From contig JACPPA010000034.1 in NCBI GenBank assembly GCA_016191285.1, positions 1 through 64,000 on the forward strand: a stretch of 64,000 nucleotides of DNA, read 5' to 3'. Position 1 is the stretch's first letter. Every line of letters begins with the position of its first letter. The position numbers and the translations under genes were made by a program. This DNA is from Gammaproteobacteria bacterium. GTDB taxonomy: Bacteria; Pseudomonadota; Gammaproteobacteria; Ga0077536. The notes under the pieces were generated by a model. The model made no database searches. It had not been told where the DNA came from and was given only the letters and a program-made list of their open reading frames with translations. This document shows, piece after piece, positions 8,079-17,165 of the stretch.

Positions 8079-8654
8079 ATGAAAACAATCAAGATGGCAG
8101 TAGCGATCGCGGGCGTGCTCGCGGCGCAGATGAGTTTTGCCCATGAGGATGATCGGGACCGCGGCGGACGTGCATTTGATGTGTGTGTTAATGCGGCGGT
8201 CGACGCGCGCTTCGATTTCGGCGGGGTGGATATCGGGGGTAATCCGGTTCCACCTATTGGTCCCGGTGACCGCGTAACCGCGGCGGGAATGATGTTACCG
8301 GCGGGCACCGTTCCCAGTAACGGCTCCGGTGATCTAACCTGTAATGCGTACCAGTCTAAAAAAATTGGAACGTTTTTTGTTAATGGGACATTCGTTTCTG
8401 CATTTGGCAACCCAGCCGGGCATTTACCGCAAGCCGCGACTGATGATCTCGCCTATGTCGACTGGCATTTCCGCGTTGATGGCGTTGGCGCGTTCGATAC
8501 CTCGGGACTTGTAAATACCGGCGCAACCGGTAGCACGTATCCGCAGACTATTATCGGCGGAACCGGTCGCTTCAAAAACGTCAGAGGCGAAATGACGACG
8601 CTCGTTCTGGGCGCCAGCGGTTTCCAAATTCGTGTGATGTTGCCGAACGATTAA
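8079..8654 (+). CDS. secreted protein with a possible allene-oxide-cyclase/dirigent-like barrel
   Basis: A 191-residue protein with a clear signal peptide (MKTIKMAVAIAGVLAAQMSF, cleavage after AFA-like ..SFA). The mature part has two Cys residues (about 29 and 87) and ends with TIIGGTGRFKNVRGEMTTLV. The GGTGxFxxxRGE pattern is seen in the beta-barrel of dirigent and allene-oxide-cyclase-like proteins. The fold assignment is therefore only suggestive and no reaction is proposed. The ATG at 8079 is preceded by GAGGGG. The frame is open further upstream, but the signal peptide fixes this start. It is a single gene ending in a strong hairpin. Confidence 0.65.
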   Translation: MKTIKMAVAIAGVLAAQMSFAHEDDRDRGGRAFDVCVNAAVDARFDFGGVDIGGNPVPPIGPGDRVTAAGMMLPAGTVPSNGSGDLTCNAYQSKKIGTFFVNGTFVSAFGNPAGHLPQAATDDLAYVDWHFRVDGVGAFDTSGLVNTGATGSTYPQTIIGGTGRFKNVRGEMTTLVLGASGFQIRVMLPND

Positions 8655-8667
8655 TTCCGTAAGTAAA

Positions 8668-8700
8668 TGATAAGTCGGAGCATGGAGCTCCGGCTTATCA
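8668..8700 (+). terminator. putative terminator hairpin
   Basis: TGATAAGTCGGAGC pairs with GCTCCGGCTTATCA (one mismatch) around a short loop, 14 bases after the stop codon at 8654. There is no T-tract, so it may act as a 3' stabilising hairpin. Confidence 0.5.
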
Positions 8701-8752
8701 TGCGCAATTTGGGCTTAGCTCGCGAAGCGCGACCTTCACCGGATTCTCCCTA

Positions 8753-9598
8753 TTACCGCCCCGCAATCTCATTCAAAATCGGCTTCAAATACTCCAAGAA
8801 TTTCACCGGATTCTCGCTCATCGGGAAATGTCCGTTGTCTTTCATCTCGGTGAATTTCGAGCCTTTAATCCGCGCGGCTAAGGCTTGGGTCATGTCGGGG
8901 CTGGTCGCGAAGTCGTATTCGCCGGTCAGGAAATACACGGGTGAACGTCGGGTATCGATCTTGTCGACTACTTTGTTGCCGTCATATTCCTCGGAGTAAT
9001 AGTAGAGATCGCCCTTGAAGACCATCGGCGCGCCTTGGCTGTAGCCGAACACCGTTTCGCGCACATATTTCTCGGGGCTAGTCGGTGCACACAGGCCAAA
9101 CATCGTCGCTGGCTTGGCTTCGTTGCTGATGCGCGGGTGATACCACTGGTCGAGATAGTAGCCGGGACTGGTCAACGAAGATTCCACGCCGATGACCGCG
9201 CGAAATTTATCGCCATGCTCGGCGGCCAGATCAACCGCGACCTGCCCACCCATCGAACAGCCCATGAACACCGGTCGCTCGAGAGCGAGCTCGGTGCAAA
9301 ATATGGTGATGAACTTCAGGAAGAAATCGCGCGTTAGATTGTAGGGTTTAGTCCAATGCGCATCGCCCACCGGTGGCAGTGATTTGCCATGGAATGGCAG
9401 ATCCCACGCGATGACGCGAAACCGTTTAGTGATTTCGGAATCTTCCAGCAGGTGGCGCCATTGAAATCCGTGCGCGCCAGCGGTGTGCTGACAAACTAGC
9501 GGGATCCCTTCGCCAGCGCATTCGTAGTACACGCGATATTCGATACCGTTAACCGTGAGGTAGACGTATTTACCCACTGCGTTGTCGTGTTTAGCCAT
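8753..9598 (-). CDS. alpha/beta-hydrolase fold enzyme
   Basis: A 281-residue protein of the alpha/beta-hydrolase superfamily. The nucleophile elbow is FMGCSMGGQVA (Ser near 114), the acid is probably the Asp in TGEYDFATSP, and the His is in KDNGHFPMSENP near 264. The oxyanion segment is QHTAGAHGFQW. It is cytosolic, with no signal peptide. The substrate is unknown; esters or C-C bonds of lipid or aromatic intermediates are usual for the family. It is encoded 10 bases downstream of the SCP2-like gene, so the two are probably one transcript and may handle the same hydrophobic substrate. Confidence 0.8.
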   Translation of the reverse strand: MAKHDNAVGKYVYLTVNGIEYRVYYECAGEGIPLVCQHTAGAHGFQWRHLLEDSEITKRFRVIAWDLPFHGKSLPPVGDAHWTKPYNLTRDFFLKFITIFCTELALERPVFMGCSMGGQVAVDLAAEHGDKFRAVIGVESSLTSPGYYLDQWYHPRISNEAKPATMFGLCAPTSPEKYVRETVFGYSQGAPMVFKGDLYYYSEEYDGNKVVDKIDTRRSPVYFLTGEYDFATSPDMTQALAARIKGSKFTEMKDNGHFPMSENPVKFLEYLKPILNEIAGR

Positions 9599-9608
9599 TT
9601 TGTTCTCC

Positions 9609-9983
9609 TTAGCGTGTGGCGCAATCGCGCATCAGTTGAAACATGCGGCGGAACGCTCCGTAATACGCGAAAAACGTTTCCGAATTGCCGGCCCATTCGA
9701 ATTTATCGCGCACGATGGCGGCAAACATGTCGTGAAAGAACGGACGTGGAATCGGTTTTAGAAATTCCTGCCAGTTGGCGATTGAACCCTTGATGGTGAC
9801 ATCCGCCGAGTCGAACTTCGCGCCTGCCGTCATCGCGGCTAATTTTCCATCGCGAAAACTCAACAGCACGGAGTCGTCACCGAAATAGAGTTTCAACGCG
9901 CCGTTCAGAAAACGGCCGGCGAGCTGGAACTCGCCGTCGCGATTGACGGCGTCATGAAAGGTCGCTTGATTAAAGAGACTCAT
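9609..9983 (-). CDS. small SCP2-like lipid-binding protein (putative)
   Basis: A 124-residue protein starting at the ATG at 9983, which has a GAGG just upstream. A longer frame to 10034 lacks a ribosome site. The pattern FLNGALKLYFGDDSVLLSFRDGKLAAMT followed by ADVTIKGSIANWQEFL resembles the SCP2 sterol-carrier fold, in which a beta-sheet covers a lipid tunnel. The match is by eye and moderate. It is first in a two-gene unit with the hydrolase. An accessory role in presenting a lipid-like substrate is an inference. Confidence 0.6.
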   Translation of the reverse strand: MSLFNQATFHDAVNRDGEFQLAGRFLNGALKLYFGDDSVLLSFRDGKLAAMTAGAKFDSADVTIKGSIANWQEFLKPIPRPFFHDMFAAIVRDKFEWAGNSETFFAYYGAFRRMFQLMRDCATR

Positions 9984-10049
9984 AGTAAATCCTCTCGGTA
10001 GAAAAGTGGCTTCCAACACTGAACTTTGATGCATTGATGAGCTTTCATC

Positions 10050-10114
10050 GTGGGAGCGGCTTTAGCCGCGAATGAGTGATTTGCAAAACACTCGCCGCCG
10101 AAGCGACTCCCGCA
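10050..10114. repeat. dispersed palindromic repeat pair
   Basis: GTGGGAGCGGCTTTAGCCGC at 10050 faces a degenerate copy (CGCCGAAGCGACTCCCGC) ending at about 10113. It belongs to the same family as the copy at 3970. Confidence 0.65.
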
Positions 10115-10154
10115 TTTTCGCGCTGTCTGCAATCTTCGGGCAAGATAACGCGTT

Positions 10155-10231
10155 GTCATTGCGAGCGAAAGCGAAGCAATCCATCTTCAGTGGCGGGCTG
10201 AAAAAGCTTCGCCGTTGCACTCGCAATGACG
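10155..10231. repeat. GTCATTGCGAG dispersed inverted repeat
   Basis: GTCATTGCGAGCGAAAGCGA at the left and CTCGCAATGAC at the right form an 11-base perfect inverted repeat around a partly self-complementary core. This is a widespread bacterial intergenic repeat type. It lies 14 bases from the end of the acyl-CoA dehydrogenase gene. Confidence 0.65.
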
Positions 10232-10244
10232 ATAATCAAGTATT

Positions 10245-11381
10245 TTAAGGAACGTCGAGTTGCCGCGCGATGACCAGCCGCTGCACGTCACTGGTCCCTT
10301 CATAAATCTGGCAGACGCGCACATCGCGATAAATCCGTTCAACGGGGAAGTCGTCAACATAGCCGTAGCCACCGTGGATTTGTATCGCATCCGAACATAC
10401 CCGTTCAGCCATTTCGGACGCGAACAATTTGGCCATGGACGCCTCGCGCAGACACGGCAGGCCCGCATCGCGGAGCGCGGCCGCGTGCAACACCATCTGT
10501 CGCGCGACTTCGATTTGCGTTGCCATATCCGCCAAGCGGAACGCCACCGCTTGATGGCTGGTTAAGGCCACGCCGAAGGCTTGACGTTCGTTAGCGTATT
10601 TCGCGGCGGCGGACCACGCCGCGCGCGCCATGCCAACCGCTTGGGCCGCAATCCCGATTCGCCCGCCTTCGAGATTCCCGAGCGCAATTTTGTAGCCCGC
10701 ACCTTCGGGACCCAACAAGTGATCGGTTGGAATATCGCAGTCCTCGAAAGCAATTTGCGCGGTGTCCGACGCACGTTGTCCGAGTTTGCTTTCGATTCGC
10801 GCCACCCGATAGCCGGGTGTCTTCGTTGGCACGATGAAGGCGCTGATCCCGCGTTTGCCGGCGGCCGGATCAGTGACCGCAAAGACCAGTGCGAGATGGG
10901 CATTCTTGCCGGTGGTAATAAATTGTTTGGTGCCGTTCAAGCGCCAACCGCTGGCGGTGCGCACCGCGCGCATCTTAATCGCGGCGGCATCCGAACCCGC
11001 CTGCGGTTCGGTGAGGCAAAAGGCGCCGAACAATTCACCGCGAGCGAGTGGTTTCAAAAAACGCTGTTTCTGCGCCTCGGTCCCAAATTTCCAAATCGGC
11101 ACCGTCACCACTGAGTTCTGCACACTCATGATGGTGGACATGGCGCCATCGCCCGCGGCGATTTCTTCAATGGCCACCGCCAACGAAACGTGATCGAGGC
11201 CGGCGCCGTCATACTCCGGAGGAATCAGCATCCCGAGTAGACCCAGTTCGCCCATTTGATGCAGGACGGCAGCCGGAAAGGTGCGCTCGCGGTCCCACGC
11301 CGCGGCATTGGGTGTCAGCGCCTCGCGAGCAAAGCGCCGCGCGGCATCGCGGACCAGAGTTTGATTTTCGGAGAGCAGCAT
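10245..11381 (-). CDS. acyl-CoA dehydrogenase
   Basis: A 378-residue FAD enzyme that oxidises acyl-CoA to 2-enoyl-CoA, passing electrons to ETF. The N-terminal helices, the middle-domain [19 protein letters not shown] segment and the C-terminal signature [19 protein letters not shown] are canonical. The catalytic Glu is present in [12 protein letters not shown] near residue 363. The length matches short- and branched-chain members. The ATG at 11381 begins [12 protein letters not shown], the usual N-terminus. It stands alone, with repeats on its 3' side and a divergent secreted-protein gene on its 5' side. Substrate chain length cannot be inferred. Confidence 0.9.
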   Translation of the reverse strand: MLLSENQTLVRDAARRFAREALTPNAAAWDRERTFPAAVLHQMGELGLLGMLIPPEYDGAGLDHVSLAVAIEEIAAGDGAMSTIMSVQNSVVTVPIWKFGTEAQKQRFLKPLARGELFGAFCLTEPQAGSDAAAIKMRAVRTASGWRLNGTKQFITTGKNAHLALVFAVTDPAAGKRGISAFIVPTKTPGYRVARIESKLGQRASDTAQIAFEDCDIPTDHLLGPEGAGYKIALGNLEGGRIGIAAQAVGMARAAWSAAAKYANERQAFGVALTSHQAVAFRLADMATQIEVARQMVLHAAALRDAGLPCLREASMAKLFASEMAERVCSDAIQIHGGYGYVDDFPVERIYRDVRVCQIYEGTSDVQRLVIARQLDVP

Positions 11382-11595
11382 CGCGCTAGGGTCCTCGTGT
11401 TGTCATTGGTGGTTGATCCATAGGCGTGAATGGGTTCACTCTGTCTGCGTCCTTAAGCTGGCATCGGTGGGTCCGCAGCCTACGTCGGGAGATCATACCT
11501 CGCGTTAGTAGTCCGTGGCGCCCAGCGGCGAGTACGGCATGAACCTTTATCAGGAAGGGTGTGAAATAACGAATTCAAGACGGAGGACTGAGCCA

Positions 11596-12384
11596 ATGAT
11601 TAAGAAATCTCTGATGTCGTTGTGCATCACTGGCGCGCTCGCGTTGGGTGGTGCGGTGCAAGCCGATAATGAGCACGGGCAGGGCGGTGACTCGGCGTGT
11701 AAAAGTGCGTCGCTGCCAAGTTTTACTGCGTTAACGAACGCGCTAAAAAGTGTGGTGGCGCTCGGCGGCGGCAATCCCAACGGCGGATTTGGCCTCAACA
11801 TGTGGGCCTCGGTGGTTGATCGCAGCGGCGTTGTATGTAACGTCACGCGTTCCGGTCAACCCGGCGAGCAGTGGCCGGGTAGTCGTGTTATATCGGCGCA
11901 GAAAGCCAACACCGCGAATGCCTTCAGTCTGCCCGGCCTCGCATTGTCGACGGCCAATCTCTATAAGGCGGTGCAGCCGGGCGGTTCGCTGTTCGGGCTG
12001 CAAGAAAGCAATCCGGTTGATGTCAATGTGGCCTATAAGGGTCCCGCTGCAAAATGGGGGACCGGGGAAGATCCGATGCGCGGCGGTCGCATTGGCGGCG
12101 TGAATGTATTCGGTGGGGGATTGGCGTTGTACGACAAGAATGGGGTGTTGGTGGGCGCGCTCGGCGTCAGCGGGGACAGCTCGTGTGCCGATCATGCGAT
12201 CGCCTGGCGGCTTAGACACGCGCTGAATCTGGACAATATTCCAGGTGGCGTCGTCGGCGGTACGGATAACCTCACGTACGACTCGACCAATGGATTTTCG
12301 CAGGCGCTGTGCGGTGCGGATCCGAACGAAGCCGCTATTGCAGCTAATCTCCCAATCGCTTATCCGGTTGGACCCGCCCCATAA
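11596..12384 (+). CDS. secreted GlcG/HbpS-like protein
   Basis: A 262-residue protein with a signal peptide (MIKKSLMSLCITGALALGG..VQA). The mature domain reads ALTNALKSVVALGGG...WASVVDRSGVVCNV, then AQKANTANAF, NVFGGGLALYDKNGVLVGAL and CADHAIAWRLRH. This is the pattern of the GlcG/HbpS (DUF336) family, oligomeric proteins of which HbpS binds haem. It carries N- and C-terminal extensions relative to the ~140-residue core. The ATG at 11596 follows GGAGG. It is exported to the periplasm or outside. Its function here is unknown, and haem or small-molecule binding is a family-based guess. A good terminator follows. Confidence 0.72.
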   Translation: MIKKSLMSLCITGALALGGAVQADNEHGQGGDSACKSASLPSFTALTNALKSVVALGGGNPNGGFGLNMWASVVDRSGVVCNVTRSGQPGEQWPGSRVISAQKANTANAFSLPGLALSTANLYKAVQPGGSLFGLQESNPVDVNVAYKGPAAKWGTGEDPMRGGRIGGVNVFGGGLALYDKNGVLVGALGVSGDSSCADHAIAWRLRHALNLDNIPGGVVGGTDNLTYDSTNGFSQALCGADPNEAAIAANLPIAYPVGPAP

Positions 12385-12406
12385 TTTCCGTATCGGTGAC
12401 AGTCGT

Positions 12407-12432
12407 GAGCCGCCCGCGGGCGGCTCAATTTT
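12407..12432 (+). terminator. rho-independent terminator
   Basis: GAGCCGCC-CGCG-GGCGGCTC is a perfect hairpin followed by AATTTT, 23 bases after the stop codon at 12384. Confidence 0.8.
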
Positions 12433-12454
12433 GAGAGGGCTTTTAATCCGATAA

Positions 12455-13345
12455 TCAGGGCTCGATCGCATGAGTCCCAGCCAGATCGGGATTCGCCGTT
12501 ACCCATGCCGCCAATGGATTCGCTGCACGCCAGCGCGCGGCATAGTCGCCCATCGTTTCGAACACCACCTCCGGATGACTTGCGAAGTACGCCAGTAAGC
12601 GCTCGAGCATCAGAAAATAGCGCCCACGCGCGATGGTCTGAGGATGCAGGGTGAGGATAAAAACGCCACCCGCACAACTCCGATAGGCGTAATCGAAATC
12701 GGCGCGCCAATTCTCTTCAATCAGCGACGGCGCTTGCAGCCCGGTGTTCATGCCGAGGACGAATTCCGCCGGTGGAAAATCATCCAGCATCCAAGTGACT
12801 GGCATCTCCACCAAGTCGACGGTGACGCCGAAGTGATACGCTGTGTCGAGCGACCAGCGATCACCGCTGCGCAAATAGTACGGATAGAAATCATGGCCCA
12901 TGCAGCTCGATTCATAGATGAAGCCGTATTCACGCAACAGATCGATGCTGCGCGGACTTAAATCCCAGGCTGGGGAGCGATAACCAGTCGGTTTAATGCC
13001 CGCCACTCGTTCGAGTGCTTCAAGGCCTTGTTCTAGCACGCGCCGTTCACCGTCGGCGTCAAAGGCGGCGGGGTTCTCATGCACCCACCCATGATGGGCC
13101 AGCTCGTGTCCATGATCGCGGATCCGTTCGACGAGCTTGGGGTACGCATACGCTGTATGATCGGGCACCGCGAATGTCGCCTTGATACGGAAGTTATCGA
13201 GCAAATCGAGCAGTCGGGGGACGGCCACGGCGCCAAATTGGCCGCGCGAGATCATGCTTGGGTTGTTTGACTTCATCGAACCAATCCATGACGACATGCC
13301 ATCGAAGTCAAAGGTGATGCAGCAACTTAAGCGTGCGTTGGCCAT
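12455..13345 (-). CDS. polysaccharide deacetylase-family protein
   Basis: A 296-residue protein of the NodB/PuuE-like carbohydrate esterase 4 superfamily. The metal-binding Asp pair is in CITFDFDGMSSW (D13, D15) and the His ligands are in ELAHHGWVHE (H84/H85, H89). YRSPAWDLSP is the third motif and LTLHPQTIARG the C-terminal His motif. It has no signal peptide. This form, with FDFDG and HGW, is closer to cytosolic amide hydrolases (allantoinase PuuE type) than to chitin or peptidoglycan deacetylases. The ATG at 13345 follows GGGAG; the frame is open far upstream but without a ribosome site there. The substrate is unknown. Confidence 0.8.
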   Translation of the reverse strand: MANARLSCCITFDFDGMSSWIGSMKSNNPSMISRGQFGAVAVPRLLDLLDNFRIKATFAVPDHTAYAYPKLVERIRDHGHELAHHGWVHENPAAFDADGERRVLEQGLEALERVAGIKPTGYRSPAWDLSPRSIDLLREYGFIYESSCMGHDFYPYYLRSGDRWSLDTAYHFGVTVDLVEMPVTWMLDDFPPAEFVLGMNTGLQAPSLIEENWRADFDYAYRSCAGGVFILTLHPQTIARGRYFLMLERLLAYFASHPEVVFETMGDYAARWRAANPLAAWVTANPDLAGTHAIEP

Positions 13346-13535
13346 GGCGTGGTCTCCCTCTCGATCATCGCGATGATCGAAGTATACGCGTGGGATGCGA
13401 CGCTGACAGCGCCGGAAGCCGCCTAAAAAAACCCGCCGCAGCAGGGTCCAAAAGACACGACGTAGGAATACACCGATATATCGCTCAGCTAAGTTCAACG
13501 AACATGCCAACAGTGGAAATTGCGAGGTGTGCTTC

Positions 13536-13919
13536 ATGTCTTGGCGTGCGCAGTACAACTCGAAATATTCTCTGGTGCATGTGTTGATCGCTGACGCCTG
13601 CCGCTTCGAGGATGCCGAGCAATACGCCATGGCCTTGGTGCAATTGCTAACCGAACATGAAACTGATCGCGTACTCGTCGAATGCGACGAGATTTCCATC
13701 GAACTGACGGAACACGAAATGACTGCGTTACCGACGCGGCTCCAGGAAATCGGCCTGCGCGAGAACCATCGGATTGCCATCGTGCTCCCTACCAACTATC
13801 AGCAACGAAGAGCGGTTAGGTCCTATCGAACGGCGGTTCATCGACACGGCTTCAAACACGAATTATTCGTAGACGCCACGACGGCGCTTGCATGGCTTAA
13901 TGAAAACATCGAAAGCTGA
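13536..13919 (+). CDS. STAS/SpoIIAA-like small protein (putative)
   Basis: A 127-residue cytosolic protein starting at the ATG at 13536 (GAGG at 13524). A GTG three codons earlier is possible. The alternating pattern (YSLVHVLIADACRFEDAEQY, RVLVECDEISIELTEHEM, HRIAIVLPTNYQQRRAVRSY, HELFVDATTALAWLNEN) is that of a STAS/SpoIIAA-like domain, which ends with a 'A..WL' helix. The assignment is tentative. The EAL gene follows after a repeat-bearing gap, so a shared operon is uncertain. Partner-binding rather than catalysis would be expected. Confidence 0.6.
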   Translation: MSWRAQYNSKYSLVHVLIADACRFEDAEQYAMALVQLLTEHETDRVLVECDEISIELTEHEMTALPTRLQEIGLRENHRIAIVLPTNYQQRRAVRSYRTAVHRHGFKHELFVDATTALAWLNENIES

Positions 13920-13924
13920 GTAGA

Positions 13925-14022
13925 CTAAATAACGAAGCGGAAATACCGGCCACCCCGCGGGTGCTGGGCTTTAACTCCGTCGTTCCGGCGCGATCCCGGC
14001 TTTCGCCGGGAGGAATCCAGGA
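13925..14022. repeat. dispersed repeat (CTAAATA..GAAATACCGGCCACC plus CCGGCTTTCGCCGG core)
   Basis: The left part (13925-13956) matches both ends of the element at 34109-34295, and CCCGGCTTTCGCCGGGAGGA at about 13995 is the palindromic core shared in form with 15492, 31741 and 34159. The remaining gap to 14165 shows nothing else. Confidence 0.55.
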
Positions 14023-14165
14023 CCTTCGATGGCGTGTAGCCCGATCCCGCGCCGATTACGGCGCGCGTGGTCACCGCGGCTTAAGGCCTCGGCAAAGGCA
14101 CAATTCAAGCCGCGGCACGACGGGGCCGCTAGTGGATTCGATTAATTCCCCCGAGGCTTAATTCG

Positions 14166-15440
14166 ATGCCGGACCCGGCTATTCAGCAAGCGCACGGCGC
14201 GAGCACGTTTCGGACCGTCAACGCCTGTCTCGAATATCGCGCCGGTCGCTTGACGGCGCCCGAGGGCGACGTCGAATTGCGCACGGTACTGCAGCCGATC
14301 TTTAGCGTCCGGCATCAACGGCCGGTCGGCTGCGAAGCCCTGATCCGCGGCCGCGATAACAAAGGCCGCGAGGTTCCGGCCTGGAAAATTCTCGACGGCC
14401 ATACGCCGGACGCTGAACTCAGATTGGACCGTCTGTGCGCGGTGTTGCATGCGCGAAATTTCAGTGCAATCGCCGCCGATCGCAATTGGTTATTCCTCAA
14501 TCTCAGTGCAGCCGAATTCAATTTGGAGGCCTGGGCCGACGGGTTTTTCGTCGAGCTACTGCAGGGCTGCAATCTCGCGCCCTATCAGATCGTGGTCGAG
14601 ATCCTCGAGTCGCCGGTCGCGGAACGCATCGACTTGGTCGAAGTCATCGCCTATTTCCGCGAACTCGGCGTGCTCGTTGCGCTCGACGATTTCGGCGCCG
14701 GTCATTCCAATTTCGAGCGGATTTGGCGGCTGAAACCGGATATCGTGAAGCTCGACCGCAGCTTGATCGTGTTAGCGGACCGCGACAGGGCAATGCGCCG
14801 CAGCCTGCCCAGTATTGTGGATATCCTGCATCAGAACCGCTGCCTGGTCGTCGCCGAGGGGATTGAAACGGAACGCCAGGCGTTAAACGTGATGGACGCG
14901 GGTGTCGATCTGGTGCAGGGGTTTTTCTTCGCGCACCCGTTCGAAATCAGCGAGCAATTTCTCAAGCGGCGGATCAATTGGGCGAGCCTGCAAGATGGCC
15001 TACAGGACACGGTCGGCAGCGGCACGCTGATGGTTCGCGGCCAACTCATTTCCCATCTGGCGCGGATGTACGAGCTGGCCGGCTATTACCAGCGCGAAGG
15101 TCATTTTCGCGACGCCGCCGAGCGTCTGTTCGAACTGCCGGGAGTGATTCGCTGCTACGCGATCGACGAAACCGGCCGGCAGCGAGACGAAAACGTGAAT
15201 TCGCCGCGGATGTCGAATCACCATGATCGTCGGCTTGCGCCGCTCGCCTCAGCCGAAGGCGCGAGCTGGTACACGCGGCCCTATTTCCGGCGAGCCAAGC
15301 AATACCCAGGTGAAATTCAAATCTCGCACGAATACCTCTCCTGCGCGGATGCCAGCATGTGCATCACGCTCTCGGTCTTGGTTGATTCGCCGAACGGCCC
15401 TAAAGTCCTTTGCTGCGACGTACTCGCAGACGCCAACTAA
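14166..15440 (+). CDS. EAL-domain c-di-GMP phosphodiesterase with YkuI_C-like domain
   Basis: A 424-residue cytosolic protein. The EAL domain (about 35-280) keeps the catalytic set: CEALIRG, LNLSAAEF, VVEILES, LVALDDFGAG, IVKLDRSL, VVAEGIET and QGFFFAHP. It is therefore likely active, linearising cyclic di-GMP to pGpG. The C-terminal 130 residues (RGQLISHLARMYELAG to the end) resemble the PAS-like YkuI_C sensory domain found after EAL in YkuI-type proteins, which would sense a ligand and control activity. There is no GGDEF domain and no membrane segment. GAGG lies upstream of the ATG. Biofilm or motility control is the general family role. Confidence 0.87.
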   Translation: MPDPAIQQAHGASTFRTVNACLEYRAGRLTAPEGDVELRTVLQPIFSVRHQRPVGCEALIRGRDNKGREVPAWKILDGHTPDAELRLDRLCAVLHARNFSAIAADRNWLFLNLSAAEFNLEAWADGFFVELLQGCNLAPYQIVVEILESPVAERIDLVEVIAYFRELGVLVALDDFGAGHSNFERIWRLKPDIVKLDRSLIVLADRDRAMRRSLPSIVDILHQNRCLVVAEGIETERQALNVMDAGVDLVQGFFFAHPFEISEQFLKRRINWASLQDGLQDTVGSGTLMVRGQLISHLARMYELAGYYQREGHFRDAAERLFELPGVIRCYAIDETGRQRDENVNSPRMSNHHDRRLAPLASAEGASWYTRPYFRRAKQYPGEIQISHEYLSCADASMCITLSVLVDSPNGPKVLCCDVLADAN

Positions 15441-15442
15441 AA

Positions 15443-15599
15443 AGCCCGCACTGCAACTTAAGACCAACGCTGGCTTGGACGCTGGTATTTCAGGCGTCCA
15501 TGGATCCCGGATCTGCGCGGCTGACGCCGCTTCGTCCGGGATGATGGACCTAACCATTTATATCGGGTGCTTGTTCTTGATCCCATGGCAGTGCGGGCT
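15443..15599 (+). terminator. terminator-like inverted repeat split by a dispersed repeat
   Basis: AGCCCGCACTGC (15443-15454), directly after the EAL stop codon and an A-run, is perfectly complementary to GCAGTGCGGGCT (15588-15599), which is followed by ATTT. The 133-base loop contains a GGATCCCGG...CCGGGATGATGGA palindrome (about 15492-15547) of the dispersed repeat class. The likeliest reading is a normal terminator whose loop received a repeat insertion. Confidence 0.5.
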
Positions 15600-15674
15600 A
15601 TTTAGGTCGCGGGGTTTATCGTTGGAGAGCAATTCAACTGGGACATTCGATCCGCCTTGGCCGGGGCGGGAGGG

Positions 15675-17033
15675 CTAGACGACGCCGTAGGCGAGCATTG
15701 CATCGGCGACTTTGACAAAACCGGCGACGTTGGCGCCAGTGACGTAGTCGACGAATTTTTTGTCCTTGGTTTGTCCGTATTGCACACAACTGGTGTGAAT
15801 GCCGTGCATGATATCGAGCAATAATTTTTGCAGCTCGTTTTCCTTCCACGCGATCTTGGCGCTGTTCTGACTCATTTCGAGACCCGACACCGCGACGCCG
15901 CCAGCGTTCGCCGCCTTGGCCGGCCCGAACATGATCTTGGCCGCGAGAAAGAGATCGATACCTTCGATTACCGTCGGCATATTCGCGCCTTCGGAAACTC
16001 CGATACAGCCATTTTTGAGCAAGATTTTGGCGTCCTCGGCGAGGATTTCATTTTGTGTCGCGCAGGGGAAAGCGAGTTTGCACGGCACGCCCCACGGCCG
16101 TTGGTTGGCATGATACTTAGCGCCTTTGAATTTCTTCGCATAGTGTTCGATACGGCCGCGTTTGATGTTTTTCAATTCCTGCACGTAGGTAAGCTTCTCG
16201 GCATTGATGCCTGCCGGGTCGTGGATGAAACCATCGGAATCGGACACGGTAACCACCTTGCCGCCGAGCTGGGTGATCTTCTCCACTGAATATTGCGCGA
16301 CGTTGCCCGAGCCCGAAACCAGACACACTTTGCCTTCGATCGAATCCTGGCGATGAGTCAGCATGTTCTGCATGAAGTAGGTGCAGCCGTAGCCGGTGGC
16401 CTCGGTGCGAATCAAGCTGCCGCCATATTCGAGGCCTTTGCCGGTCAACACGCCGGTGTGCTGGCGCGTGATGCGTTTCCATTGTCCGAACATGTAGCCG
16501 ATTTCGCGTCCGCCGACGCCGATGTCGCCGGCTGGGACGTCGATGTCGTCACCAATGTGGCGATACAACTCGGTCATGAAGGATTGGCAGAAGCGCATCA
16601 CTTCGTGATCCGACTTACCCTTGGGATTGAAATTCGCGCCGCCTTTACCGCCACCCATTGGCAGTCCGGTCAGGCTGTTTTTGAAGGTTTGTTCGAACGC
16701 CAGAAATTTGAGGATCGATTCGTTGACGCTCGGATGAAAGCGGATGCCGCCTTTGTACGGGCCGATGGCATTGTTGTTTTGCACGCGCCACCCGCGATTG
16801 ACGCGGATATTGCCTTCGTCGTCTTCCCAACATACGCGGAACGATACGATCCGGTCTGGCTCCGCGATGCGCCGCATGATCTGGTATTCGTGATACACAG
16901 GTTTGTTTGCGACATAGTCGAAAATGGGCTTCGAGACTTCGTAGACCGCCTGGTGAAATTCCGTTTGACCGGGGTTGCGCTTTTTCAACCCCTCCATGAA
17001 ATGATTCAAACTTACTGGCGTATTTTTTCCCAC
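15675..17033 (-). CDS. gdhA: NADP-type glutamate dehydrogenase
   Basis: A 452-residue hexameric glutamate dehydrogenase that makes glutamate from 2-oxoglutarate and ammonia. Diagnostic segments are GWRVQNNNAIGPYKGGIRFH, LTGLPMGGGKGGANFNPKGK (substrate-binding and catalytic Lys residues), PAGDIGVGGREIGYMFGQ, and the Rossmann LVSGSGNVAQYSVEK. SDSDGF after the second Rossmann strand fits NADP preference. It starts at GTG 17033 with GGGGG upstream. ATG at residue 13 is a less likely alternative. The gene is monocistronic. Confidence 0.93.
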   Translation of the reverse strand: MGKNTPVSLNHFMEGLKKRNPGQTEFHQAVYEVSKPIFDYVANKPVYHEYQIMRRIAEPDRIVSFRVCWEDDEGNIRVNRGWRVQNNNAIGPYKGGIRFHPSVNESILKFLAFEQTFKNSLTGLPMGGGKGGANFNPKGKSDHEVMRFCQSFMTELYRHIGDDIDVPAGDIGVGGREIGYMFGQWKRITRQHTGVLTGKGLEYGGSLIRTEATGYGCTYFMQNMLTHRQDSIEGKVCLVSGSGNVAQYSVEKITQLGGKVVTVSDSDGFIHDPAGINAEKLTYVQELKNIKRGRIEHYAKKFKGAKYHANQRPWGVPCKLAFPCATQNEILAEDAKILLKNGCIGVSEGANMPTVIEGIDLFLAAKIMFGPAKAANAGGVAVSGLEMSQNSAKIAWKENELQKLLLDIMHGIHTSCVQYGQTKDKKFVDYVTGANVAGFVKVADAMLAYGVV

Positions 17034-17165
17034 ACTAGCCCCCGTTTCTTCGGTTGTTTGATTAAAACGTCTGCGACCGCGGCCCCATCAAGAATAGACT
17101 AGCCTTCCCAAGGAAGACGGCCCTGCGCGGGTTAGCGGCCGGTGGGTGAGGGAATGAAGATTGCG

